Made by a program: the position numbers and the translations under genes
Assembly (NCBI GenBank): GCA_009827215.1
Contig: WUAJ01000008.1
Span: 1-26,905 of the forward strand
DNA: 26,905 nt
Source of the DNA: Phycisphaeraceae bacterium
Lineage (GTDB): Bacteria > Planctomycetota > Phycisphaerae > Phycisphaerales > UBA1924
Reading direction: 5' to 3'
Part shown: in pieces, positions 14,670 to 21,960 of the stretch
How the letters are laid out: each line of letters begins with the position of its first letter
Position numbering within the stretch: the stretch's first letter is position 1
The notes under the pieces: model-generated
Databases searched by the model: none
What the model was told of the DNA's origin: nothing
Seen by the model: only the letters and a program-made list of their open reading frames with translations

Positions 14670-15847
14670 GCAGTCCAAGCACGGTGCATGTCCAGCTCGG
14701 AGATCGGGGATACGACATCGCCATAGGTCCCGGCTCTCTCAAGCACCTGCATCCCACGCTCACATCCATGCATCAAAGCGGCGCCCGCAACGCGTTTGTG
14801 GTGGTCGATTCGGGAGTCCCAACGCGTTTCCTCGAAGCGATCGAGCGGACTTGTGAAGCGATCGGACTCAAAGTTTCAACCGCAACGATCACGCCAACCG
14901 AGTCCATAAAGACCATCGAAACCTATCAGGATCTCCTGACGCAGATCGCATCGACAGGACATTCTCGAGTCGATCCCGTGATCGCGCTTGGAGGAGGGAT
15001 CGTCGGGGATCTCGCCGGATTTGTCGCCGCGAGCTATCGTCGAGGCGTCCCGATTATCCAGTGTCCGACCACGCTGCTCTCGATGGTCGATGCTTCAGTA
15101 GGCGGGAAAACCGGATTCAACTTGCAGATCAGCAACGCCGATGGCTCCCCAAAGCTACTCAAAAACCTCGTCGGCGCATTCTGGCAACCCGATCTCGTCA
15201 TCACAGATATCGATGTACTCGATTCGCTCGAAGCTCGTTATCGCCGATCAGGACTCGCCGAGTGCATAAAGCACGGCTGCATCGCTCACGGATTCAACCA
15301 TCCCGAGCTTATGGACTGGATGATCGCGAATCTCGATCAGATCATCGCCTTTGAGCCGCAGGCTATCAGTGAATTGGTTTCCCGCAATGTCGCGCTCAAA
15401 GCGAGTGTCGTCGCCGCGGACGAACGCGAAGACACGAGCATGCAAGGCGGACGGATGCTCCTCAACTTCGGTCACACCTTCGGACACGCGATCGAGACCA
15501 TCGCGCATCTCTCCCCAAACAAAGATGACCCCTCCCTCGCCCCACTTCATCACGGCGAAGCCGTCGCGCTCGGAATGGTCGCCGCATGCAGAGCCGCGGA
15601 GTCCGCTCACAATCTCTCCCCAACAGTGGGGGACGAGCTGGTGTCGCTGCTCGATCGCGTCGCGCTCCCATCTCGTGTACCGGGACTCCCAAGCAACGAC
15701 GATCTGATCGAGCGGATGGGACACGACAAGAAAGCAACCGCTGGATCAGTCCGCGTGATTTACCCGATCCAGCGAGGCAAATGCGAGGTCTTCGCAGACG
15801 CGGATCCATCGCACCTCGCCGCCGGATTCGACGCGATCCGCTGCTGA
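14666..15847 (+). CDS. aroB: 3-dehydroquinate synthase
   Basis: Second step of the shikimate pathway: cyclises DAHP to 3-dehydroquinate with NAD and zinc. The product is 393 residues, slightly longer than the E. coli protein. The NAD-binding signature GGGIVGDLAGFVAASYRRG is followed by TTLLSMVDASVGGKTGFN. Zinc ligands fall in GLAECIKHG (Glu), LNFGHTFGHAIE (His) and LHHGEAVALGM (His). DKKATAGSVRVIY completes the active site. GTG start at 14666 overlaps the rsfS stop as GTGA, so translation is probably coupled. An insertion around DKKATAGS is absent, but the segment LQISNADGSPKLLKN is longer than usual. The gene closes the lpxA-to-aroB run. Confidence 0.96.
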   Translation: MSSPSTVHVQLGDRGYDIAIGPGSLKHLHPTLTSMHQSGARNAFVVVDSGVPTRFLEAIERTCEAIGLKVSTATITPTESIKTIETYQDLLTQIASTGHSRVDPVIALGGGIVGDLAGFVAASYRRGVPIIQCPTTLLSMVDASVGGKTGFNLQISNADGSPKLLKNLVGAFWQPDLVITDIDVLDSLEARYRRSGLAECIKHGCIAHGFNHPELMDWMIANLDQIIAFEPQAISELVSRNVALKASVVAADEREDTSMQGGRMLLNFGHTFGHAIETIAHLSPNKDDPSLAPLHHGEAVALGMVAACRAAESAHNLSPTVGDELVSLLDRVALPSRVPGLPSNDDLIERMGHDKKATAGSVRVIYPIQRGKCEVFADADPSHLAAGFDAIRC

Positions 15848-15913
15848 TTTGAACCTCGGTTTATACGACATGGCATCTGCTTTGGGGGAAACCCTTTAGA
15901 TTCGTGTCAAGTT

Positions 15914-15930
15914 CGCTCCAGATTGGAGCG
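15914..15930 (+). repeat. Inverted repeat upstream of the parA-like gene
   Basis: CGCTCC and GGAGCG form a perfect 6-bp palindrome arm pair around AGATT, extendable to 7 bp. It lies 66 bases before the GTG start, with no T-run. It could be an operator or an RNA hairpin in the leader. It does not match the parS consensus. Confidence 0.4.
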
Positions 15931-15995
15931 ATCCGGCGCATGCTTCCGATAAAAGCACTCATCGGGCTTGTTCACCGATGAAAGGCTGAGCTCGC

Positions 15996-17435
15996 GTGCG
16001 GACGATCGTCATCATCAACCAGAAAGGCGGCTGTGGGAAAACCACCAGCGCCATCAACCTCTCCGCAGGATTCGCGGCTAGGGGGTGCCGCACACTCCTC
16101 GTAGATATGGACCCCCAGTCTCACTGCGCCGCAGGACTGGGTGTCCCAGAAGACAAACTCGACCAAACAATCTACGACGCACTCCGTGCTGAGCCGACGA
16201 GCGAACTGAATCACGACCGACTCGTCTGGCATGTCTCCCGCAATCTCGATCTGATCCCGAGCCACATGATGCTCGCCGGGATTGAATCCGCAAACGGTGG
16301 ACTCATGGGACAACCCGAAAAGGAACTCCGACTACGCTCTGTGATCGATCGAGTTTCTCGACTCAGTCAGGACGCAGACGAAACTGGACAGGTCCCTCGT
16401 CGATACGATGTCTGCATTATCGACTGTTCCCCTTCGATTGGTCTCCTCTCATACAACGCGATCGCAGCAGGCCGTGAAGTCATCATCCCTGTCGAGACGA
16501 GCTTCTTCTCCCTCAAGGGCGCCGCGAAGCAGGTCCAGACTGTCCGCTCGATCGCTCGTCGTGTGGGTCTGCGACTGAATCCACGCGTGCTCGCAACGAT
16601 GCATGATCCGAATCAGCCGCTCGCTCGCGACCTGCTCGACGATCTTCGCGATCGATTCGGGACCGGACTGATCCCACTCGTCATACGCTACGACCAAACA
16701 TTGAAAGAAGCCGCGAGCTTTGGTCAGCCGATCGAAGCATTCCGATCTGATTCAACAGGCGCCGAAGACTACCGCTCACTCTGTGAATGGCTCATCGAAC
16801 ACGCCGCGATCGATCGTCCAGAGCCAGGTTCAGAAGAACTCGACTCAGATCACAGCTCAGAAGAACTCCAAATCACCTCCAACGGCTCAACAAACAACCT
16901 CATCGCACAGTCCGTAGACGCTGTTGCAATCGAAACCCCGAAGCTCACCCGCGCCCAAGAAATGGCGGTCCGAGCACGCAACCTCAATCATGAGCCGGCT
17001 GCTGCAGCTGCAACCACAGCTGTTGCCACTGCACCATCACCCACACCACTTCGGCGCTCGATGATGCCGCATCGTCCAGTCGCTATTGAAGTTGTGGATG
17101 ACCGCGTAGTCACCCCAGCTCCACAGCAACCCGCACAGCAGGTCCGTCATCTGCTGGGAGTCCGTCCAGTGACCGGAGGGGCGCTGTTCGTACAGCCCGC
17201 TTCACTCGGCGAAGATGTCCGCATTGCAGGCAGTTTCAACGCCTGGAACCCCGCGCTTTCCAAGCTCACGCTCAACGAGCAGCTCGGGATCTACGAGCTC
17301 TACTGCAAACTCCCCGCTGGATCGTATGAATACAAGCTCGTTGTGGATGGACAATGGGTGCTCGACGAGCACAACCCAACCAGCATCCGCAACGGGATCG
17401 GATCACAAAACAACATCGTCCGCGTGCGGGCGTAA
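15996..17435 (+). CDS. ParA-type ATPase fused to an AMPK-beta/CBM48 glycogen-binding domain
   Basis: A 479-residue two-domain protein. Residues 1-270 are a ParA/Soj ATPase. The deviant Walker A is KGGCGKTTS at 10-18, and LLVDMDPQS lies at 34-42. Walker B is in CIIDCSPS, with Asp143, and IRYDQTLKEAASFGQPI matches the Soj C-terminal region. All nucleotide-site residues look intact. Residues ~275-394 are a low-complexity linker rich in Ala, Pro, Thr and acidic residues. Residues ~395-479 are an E-set carbohydrate-binding domain: VRIAGSFNAWNP with Trp417, YEYKLVVDGQWVLD with Lys447 and Trp454, then SQNNIVRV. These match the sugar contacts of AMPK-beta. GTG 15996 begins directly at the first strand (RTIVIINQKGG). 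No parB lies nearby. Role inferred: ATP-driven positioning of a glucan cargo. Fold assignment is firm, function is not. Confidence 0.9.
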   Translation: MRTIVIINQKGGCGKTTSAINLSAGFAARGCRTLLVDMDPQSHCAAGLGVPEDKLDQTIYDALRAEPTSELNHDRLVWHVSRNLDLIPSHMMLAGIESANGGLMGQPEKELRLRSVIDRVSRLSQDADETGQVPRRYDVCIIDCSPSIGLLSYNAIAAGREVIIPVETSFFSLKGAAKQVQTVRSIARRVGLRLNPRVLATMHDPNQPLARDLLDDLRDRFGTGLIPLVIRYDQTLKEAASFGQPIEAFRSDSTGAEDYRSLCEWLIEHAAIDRPEPGSEELDSDHSSEELQITSNGSTNNLIAQSVDAVAIETPKLTRAQEMAVRARNLNHEPAAAAATTAVATAPSPTPLRRSMMPHRPVAIEVVDDRVVTPAPQQPAQQVRHLLGVRPVTGGALFVQPASLGEDVRIAGSFNAWNPALSKLTLNEQLGIYELYCKLPAGSYEYKLVVDGQWVLDEHNPTSIRNGIGSQNNIVRVRA

Positions 17436-17509
17436 AGCATTGCAGTTTCATGTAGGATATAGACAGCTCACGACGCTCAGGACGAGCAGCACATGAGTGG
17501 AGACTCACG

Positions 17510-19000
17510 ATGGACGACAACGACCGCACAATCGACCAAGCCGGAGCTTCTGCAAACGCAGGTGGTTTCATGAAACTTGCCGGGATCGACGACGGCGAAT
17601 ACGACGCGCTCGCTGATCTCTTCCTCGGAGACAGCGAACTGGCGCCCGAACCATTCTCGAGCACCGGGACCAATTCGGTCGACTCGAACCGTCCAGCAGT
17701 GCCTGTCCGTCTCGCGCGTCCACCAATCGAGATCGAAGCTCGGAAAGAAGAGCCTCAAGAAACCCCAACGTGCAAGCCACACCTCGCTGAGCAAGCGGTC
17801 GCTCGTGTCGAGCACGCGATCGAGTCCGGATTGGGTTCGGTCCCTTGCATCGAAGCCGTGCTTCTCGGTCATCTCCCAGTTCGTGCATCGCTCTGGGTCC
17901 GCCAGTACGCGTGCTCGACCGCTCGTCGCAAAGACGAGGTCGTCGCGCTCATTCGCGCCGCCGCGGGATCGACATCAGTGGATCTGATCGCCGGATCGCA
18001 ACAAATCGAATCCCGCGAGTGCGCCTCGCTCCATGATGCACTCGCTGTGGTCGATTCGATCGCGGATCGAGTGATCCTCCGTGTGGACGAGACCACCGAA
18101 CCCGAACTGCTCGATCGCGATGAGATCGACGAGATCACCATCCTAACCGGCGCTGATGAGACCGCGATCGTCGCGTCCTACCGATTGATCAAGACCCTCA
18201 CCAGCGTCTGGGATGCCGATGAGGTCATCGGGACACCGCACCTGCGTCTCGCAGTCATGGGCGCGACCGGTCAGCAAGTCGCCGATGCGAGCGCCAAGCT
18301 CACGCGAGCGGTGGATGCGTTTCTTGATCGTCCGATCGAAATCATCGACGCCGCCGGACGCATCGATGCGACCGGAACATCGAATATCTACCGCGACTCC
18401 GTCGCTCACGAGGTCACAAGCATTCTTGATGAACTCATCGAGATCGGATGTGGTGTCCCGGCACTGGACACGATCCAAACGACTGCCCCATCAGCAGCTC
18501 AACACCTATCTCAACCCAAAATCGCTCCCGAAGCATCGCAAGCACTCGAGCAGATCCCAGCAGAAATCCGCCCGACCGTGGAGCAGATGACCGAGCCTCC
18601 CGTCACCATCGAGACCGCGAAGCCGAGCACCAACCACGCGAGTCTCATCGAGGGTTTGGCGCTCATCGAAACACGATGCCCGTTTGCGCTCGATGTCGAA
18701 CTCTGCGTGGACGACCAAGGCAAGCTCCATCTTGTCGCCGACGATGACCATCGCGCCCCGATGGGTCGACTCGAAACGGTTCGCGCTTGGGTGCGAGCGC
18801 ACCTACCGCTGATCCTGCGTGCCGAACCGACGCTCGCGATGCCGAAATCCTCAGATCGCGAATCGGACATCCAGCTCCATCTGATCTCCGACGACCCGCA
18901 CACGATGCGTGGGTTGATCGATTCGCCGATCATTCTCTACGCACTCGCGCACGCGAAGGTCGGGAGCGAATCCGTCCGCGTCGCGACGCGGATCAACTGA
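17510..19000 (+). CDS. Hypothetical protein with MinD/FlhG-like central region lacking a Walker A motif
   Basis: Unrecognised 496-residue protein, probably co-transcribed with the ParA-CBM gene 74 bases upstream. The acidic N-terminus (1-90) contains GEYDALADLFLG at 29-40. The middle (about 110-290) has LLGHLPVRASLWVRQYACS. Then ITILTGADETAIVASYRLIKTL at 209-230 resembles the 'TTPEPTSLTDAYALIK' helix-strand of MinD/FlhG. HLRLAVMGATGQQVADASAKL matches the following strand-helix, and FLDRPIEIIDAAGRID the final strand. No P-loop is present, so it is probably a non-catalytic relative. A Pro-rich linker (about 290-380) leads to a C-terminal domain of ~115 residues. GGAG lies seven bases before ATG. 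A strong terminator follows. Confidence 0.75.
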   Translation: MDDNDRTIDQAGASANAGGFMKLAGIDDGEYDALADLFLGDSELAPEPFSSTGTNSVDSNRPAVPVRLARPPIEIEARKEEPQETPTCKPHLAEQAVARVEHAIESGLGSVPCIEAVLLGHLPVRASLWVRQYACSTARRKDEVVALIRAAAGSTSVDLIAGSQQIESRECASLHDALAVVDSIADRVILRVDETTEPELLDRDEIDEITILTGADETAIVASYRLIKTLTSVWDADEVIGTPHLRLAVMGATGQQVADASAKLTRAVDAFLDRPIEIIDAAGRIDATGTSNIYRDSVAHEVTSILDELIEIGCGVPALDTIQTTAPSAAQHLSQPKIAPEASQALEQIPAEIRPTVEQMTEPPVTIETAKPSTNHASLIEGLALIETRCPFALDVELCVDDQGKLHLVADDDHRAPMGRLETVRAWVRAHLPLILRAEPTLAMPKSSDRESDIQLHLISDDPHTMRGLIDSPIILYALAHAKVGSESVRVATRIN

Positions 19001-19020
19001 TCCATCCCAACACACCAATG

Positions 19021-19052
19021 AAAAAGCCCCGGCATGACCGGGGCTTTGTTCT
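19021..19052. terminator. Bidirectional Rho-independent terminator
   Basis: AAAGCCCCGG (19023-19032) pairs perfectly with CCGGGGCTTT (19038-19047) around a 5-base loop. It is followed by TGTTCTT on the plus strand and by TTTTT (from AAAAA at 19021) on the minus strand. It serves both the ParA-CBM unit and clpX. Confidence 0.92.
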
Positions 19053-19067
19053 TCAATCGGGTTAACT

Positions 19068-20510
19068 TTACGCCGTGTGTGCCTTAGAGACACGCAGTTC
19101 TTCGAGCGATCGTGGATGCTCGATGTGTGCCGCATCGATGATGTAGTGCGCCCCTTCATTGTCCATGTCTGGGAGGTGGTACATCAGATCCAGCATCGTG
19201 TCTTCCATCACCGCACGCAGTGCACGAGCACCGGTCGCACGCTTCGCGGCTTTCTCCGCGATCGCAAGCAACGCATCTTCTGTGAAAGTGAGCTCAGCGC
19301 CCTCAAGCTTGAAGAGGTGCTGGAACTGCTTCACGAGCGCGTTCTTTGGTTCTGTCAAGATCTGGACCAGCGCCTCGTTCGTCAACGGCATCAGCGGAGT
19401 GATGACCGGCAAACGACCCACAAGCTCAGGAATCACACCGAACTCAACAACATCCTCGTTGGAGATCTGCGATTGCAACCATTCCTTCTCCGCATCTTCC
19501 GATGCGAAGTGCTGACGACCCTTGGTGTCCGAAGCGGAAGTCGCCGCGCCACCAAACCCGATCCGTGTCTTCCCAAGACGACGGCGGACGATGTCTGTCA
19601 GTCCGACAAACGAACCGCCACAAATGAACAGAACATTCGTGGTATCGAACTGGATGTACTGCTGCTCAGGATGCTTGCGTCCACCTTGAGGTGGGACATT
19701 GGAGACCGTGCCCTCAAGCATCTTGAGGAGCGACTGCTGCACGCCTTCACCCGAAACATCGCGTGTGATCGAGACATTGGACGAGGTCTTGCCGACCTTG
19801 TCGATCTCGTCGATGTAGATGATCCCGCGCTGTGCCGCCTCGACATCAAAGTCCGCGTTCTGCAGGAGCTTGAGCAGGAGATTCTCGACATCCTCACCCA
19901 CATAGCCCGCTTCCGTGAGCGTGGTCGCGTCACCGATCGCGAATGGGACCTTGAGCATGCGAGCCATGGTCTTGGCGAGCAGAGTCTTCCCCGAACCGGT
20001 CGGTCCGATCAGGAGGATGTTGGACTTATCAAGCTCGATGTTATCCGCGTGCTCCGATTCGTGGTGCATCAGACGCTTGTAGTGATTGTGCACCGCGACC
20101 GATAGCGAGCGCTTCGCGATCTGCTGACCGATCACATACTGATTCATGAACTCGACGATCTCGCGTGGGGACGGGATCTCCGAGAGCTGCGCCGAGACCG
20201 ACGACACGCGCCGGCGCTCTTGCTTGAAGATGTTCTGGCAGAGCTCTACACAGTTGTTACAGATGTACACCTCGCCAGGTCCTTCGACCATCGGTCCGAC
20301 CTCTCGAGAGGTCTTGCCGCAGAATGAGCAGGTGGTCACCTTACGGCCGCGGAATCCCCCGTTGCCGCCATCGCCACCCGAACCGCCAGCCCCGCCTCCA
20401 TCACCACCTGAACCGTCGCCGGATCCGGAGTTGGAGGAGTCTGAGCCTTCTGAACCCATGGAGTTCACTGGTTGAGCGTGCGGATTATTCATTGGATCGG
20501 TGTTGGTCAT
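19068..20510 (-). CDS. clpX: ATP-dependent Clp protease ATP-binding subunit ClpX
   Basis: AAA+ unfoldase that feeds substrates to ClpP. The product is 480 residues. The N-terminus has a ~35-residue Gly/Ser/Asp tract (28-52 is nearly all Gly, Asp and Ser). The zinc-binding domain follows, with Cys61, Cys64, Cys84 and Cys87. Walker A is GPTGSGKT at 169-176, the pore loop GYVG is at 202-205, and Walker B is in IYIDE ending at 235. The RKH loop is at 278-280 and the ClpP-docking IGF loop at 317-319. PELVGRLP holds the arginine finger and GARALRAV sensor 2. All functional parts are intact. clpP and tig, its frequent neighbours, are not here. The glycine-rich leader before the zinc domain is unusual. 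Confidence 0.97.
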   Translation of the reverse strand: MTNTDPMNNPHAQPVNSMGSEGSDSSNSGSGDGSGGDGGGAGGSGGDGGNGGFRGRKVTTCSFCGKTSREVGPMVEGPGEVYICNNCVELCQNIFKQERRRVSSVSAQLSEIPSPREIVEFMNQYVIGQQIAKRSLSVAVHNHYKRLMHHESEHADNIELDKSNILLIGPTGSGKTLLAKTMARMLKVPFAIGDATTLTEAGYVGEDVENLLLKLLQNADFDVEAAQRGIIYIDEIDKVGKTSSNVSITRDVSGEGVQQSLLKMLEGTVSNVPPQGGRKHPEQQYIQFDTTNVLFICGGSFVGLTDIVRRRLGKTRIGFGGAATSASDTKGRQHFASEDAEKEWLQSQISNEDVVEFGVIPELVGRLPVITPLMPLTNEALVQILTEPKNALVKQFQHLFKLEGAELTFTEDALLAIAEKAAKRATGARALRAVMEDTMLDLMYHLPDMDNEGAHYIIDAAHIEHPRSLEELRVSKAHTA

Positions 20511-20777
20511 GTGGATCTCTCATGTGGTTCACTGCCGGAAAATAACAAGGCAGGTTCCACTGCTATCGGGTGGATCGGGGTGCCGTCTCAACCCGATTCT
20601 ACGCGGTTTTGCGATGAAACGGCGCGATAAGTGCGCCACAAGAACATCGACCGAAAACCCTAGCCCTCATTGCTCAAGAGTACCAGTTTGAATCAGCCCA
20701 ATCCAGTGCTGAGTGCCCGTGCATTTGATTTAATCCGCACAACCCCACCCAGAATTCCAACCAGTACTCCCAACCAC

Positions 20778-21077
20778 TCACCCCGACTGCTCGTCACTCG
20801 ATTTGCGTGCGTCCATGTCCTCCTGGACCTTCATGAGGATCGAGCTCCGCGCGCGAGCGAACTCCTCATCATCGATCTCGCCAGACTTGTGCATCTGATG
20901 CAGATGATCGAGCAATCCAGAGGATCCCACGCTCACCGAATCATCGTGGGACAACATTCGTCTGCGGAGCGTGAAGACGATGAAGCCTCCAATCAAGACC
21001 ACAACGATCAGGATCAAAATCCACATCAGCATGGAAGAGACAGAAGAACTGGACTGCGCAAGAAGAATCGAAAGCAT
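20778..21077 (-). CDS. Small membrane protein with SHOCT-like C-terminal domain
   Basis: A 99-residue protein: a short Ser-rich start, one transmembrane helix (about 17-37, MWILILIVVVLIGGFIVF), an RRR stop-transfer cluster indicating a cytoplasmic C-terminus, and then a SHOCT-like helical pair, LLDHLHQMHKSGEIDDEEFARARSSIL (about 54-80). SHOCT motifs are short oligomerisation modules of unknown detailed role. I prefer ATG 21077 because TATACT ends six bases before it. In-frame starts at 21092 (ATG) and 21101 (GTG) exist and would extend it by 5-8 residues. It follows the unknown gene at 21102-21854 almost without a gap. The 267 bases between it and clpX hold nothing I can identify. Confidence 0.7.
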   Translation of the reverse strand: MLSILLAQSSSSVSSMLMWILILIVVVLIGGFIVFTLRRRMLSHDDSVSVGSSGLLDHLHQMHKSGEIDDEEFARARSSILMKVQEDMDARKSSDEQSG

Positions 21078-21083
21078 CGAACA

Positions 21084-21089
21084 AGTATA
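21084..21089 (-). promoter_or_regulatory. -10-like box (TATACT) abutting the SHOCT-protein start
   Basis: On the minus strand TATACT matches the -10 consensus at five of six bases and ends six bases before ATG 21077, with no SD. It would give a leaderless transcript for this gene independent of the upstream one. Confidence 0.4.
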
Positions 21090-21101
21090 CATCAAAATCA
21101 C

Positions 21102-21854
21102 TTAATACGAACGCGAGCCAATCTCTTCCCGCAAAGGGAGCAGCAGATTCGGCACCGCGTACTGATCCACAAGATCCTGCCCCCGCTCGATCAACTCGTT
21201 CAGCTGCGTACCGAGATCCTTCAGATCCGTCACCGGGTCATATCTCCGCAGCGTCAGGTACACCGAGATCGGTTCGCTTGATGATCCAGCGCTATGTGCG
21301 CCCGGCCCAGACTTGGTCCGCGTCTTGATCTCAAAGTGCGCCTCCAGTCCAGGTTCATCAAGCAGATTCATCCCAAGCAAAGGCTGGCAATCGCTGATCT
21401 TGATCGACTCGTTATCAATCAACGCCGCGAGCGGAGACCCCGCGAGCAGAGCGCTCGCCGCAATCTCATCATGATTCTCTTTCGCGGCAAGATCAAAACC
21501 ATACAACAACTCGATGTACTCAAGATCCAACGGCGAGATCGACAAGTAATACGGAGACACCTCCGCCGCGAGTCGATGCAGCGAGTACATCTCATCCTCG
21601 TTGCTCGGATTCACAACCCCGCTCCGAACCGAAGCCGCACGGATCGCCATCCAACGATGAGGCTGAGCATTCGCCGCTGACTCAAGCGCCAGTTCATCCT
21701 TGTACCGACGGAACGCGTTCATCGCCGGGAACGATCGTCGAGTGCGCTCAAACAAATCCAGCACCGGCTCGCGATTGCTTGGAAGCTCCATGCGGACATT
21801 CAACTTTGAGTTGATGTAAAAATCAGAACAGAGAGCACGATACGAGCTTGGCAT
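21102..21854 (-). CDS. Conserved-looking hypothetical protein (250 aa)
   Basis: I do not recognise this protein. It is soluble-looking, with no signal peptide or membrane segment. It is mixed helix and strand, with notable segments ISPLDLEYIELLYGFDLAAKEN (about 105-127), a Leu/Ala-rich helix, ISVYLTLRRYDPVTDLKDLG, and a C-terminal amphipathic stretch LLLPLREEIGSR. The alternating strands near EAHFEIKTRTKSG could form a sheet. The start is clear: AAGGAGG lies seven bases before ATG 21854, one of the best ribosome binding sites in the window. Codon use is like the rest of the chromosome, so it looks native. The SHOCT-type membrane protein follows directly. Confidence 0.75.
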   Translation of the reverse strand: MPSSYRALCSDFYINSKLNVRMELPSNREPVLDLFERTRRSFPAMNAFRRYKDELALESAANAQPHRWMAIRAASVRSGVVNPSNEDEMYSLHRLAAEVSPYYLSISPLDLEYIELLYGFDLAAKENHDEIAASALLAGSPLAALIDNESIKISDCQPLLGMNLLDEPGLEAHFEIKTRTKSGPGAHSAGSSSEPISVYLTLRRYDPVTDLKDLGTQLNELIERGQDLVDQYAVPNLLLPLREEIGSRSY

Positions 21855-21960
21855 CTGCAGGCCTCCTTGCCGGTCCGTTCAGTCCAGACCGTTCCGATCA
21901 ACACGGGAGCACACAGACCATCCTGATCGTGCTCAATCCCGACACAATAATTGTAGCGAC

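Noticed and set aside
15848..19020. ParA gene as a standard chromosome partition locus (parA-parB-parS)
   Set aside because: No parB-like gene follows, no parS-like TGTTTCACGTGAAACA is visible, and the protein carries a C-terminal carbohydrate-binding domain.
19077..20105. 342-residue open frame, plus strand, antisense to clpX
   Set aside because: No family motifs, and composition typical of an antisense shadow. The minus-strand frame is unmistakably ClpX.
20670..21281. 203-residue plus-strand open frame
   Set aside because: Lies opposite two minus-strand genes, one of which has a strong SD. Its composition is that of a shadow.
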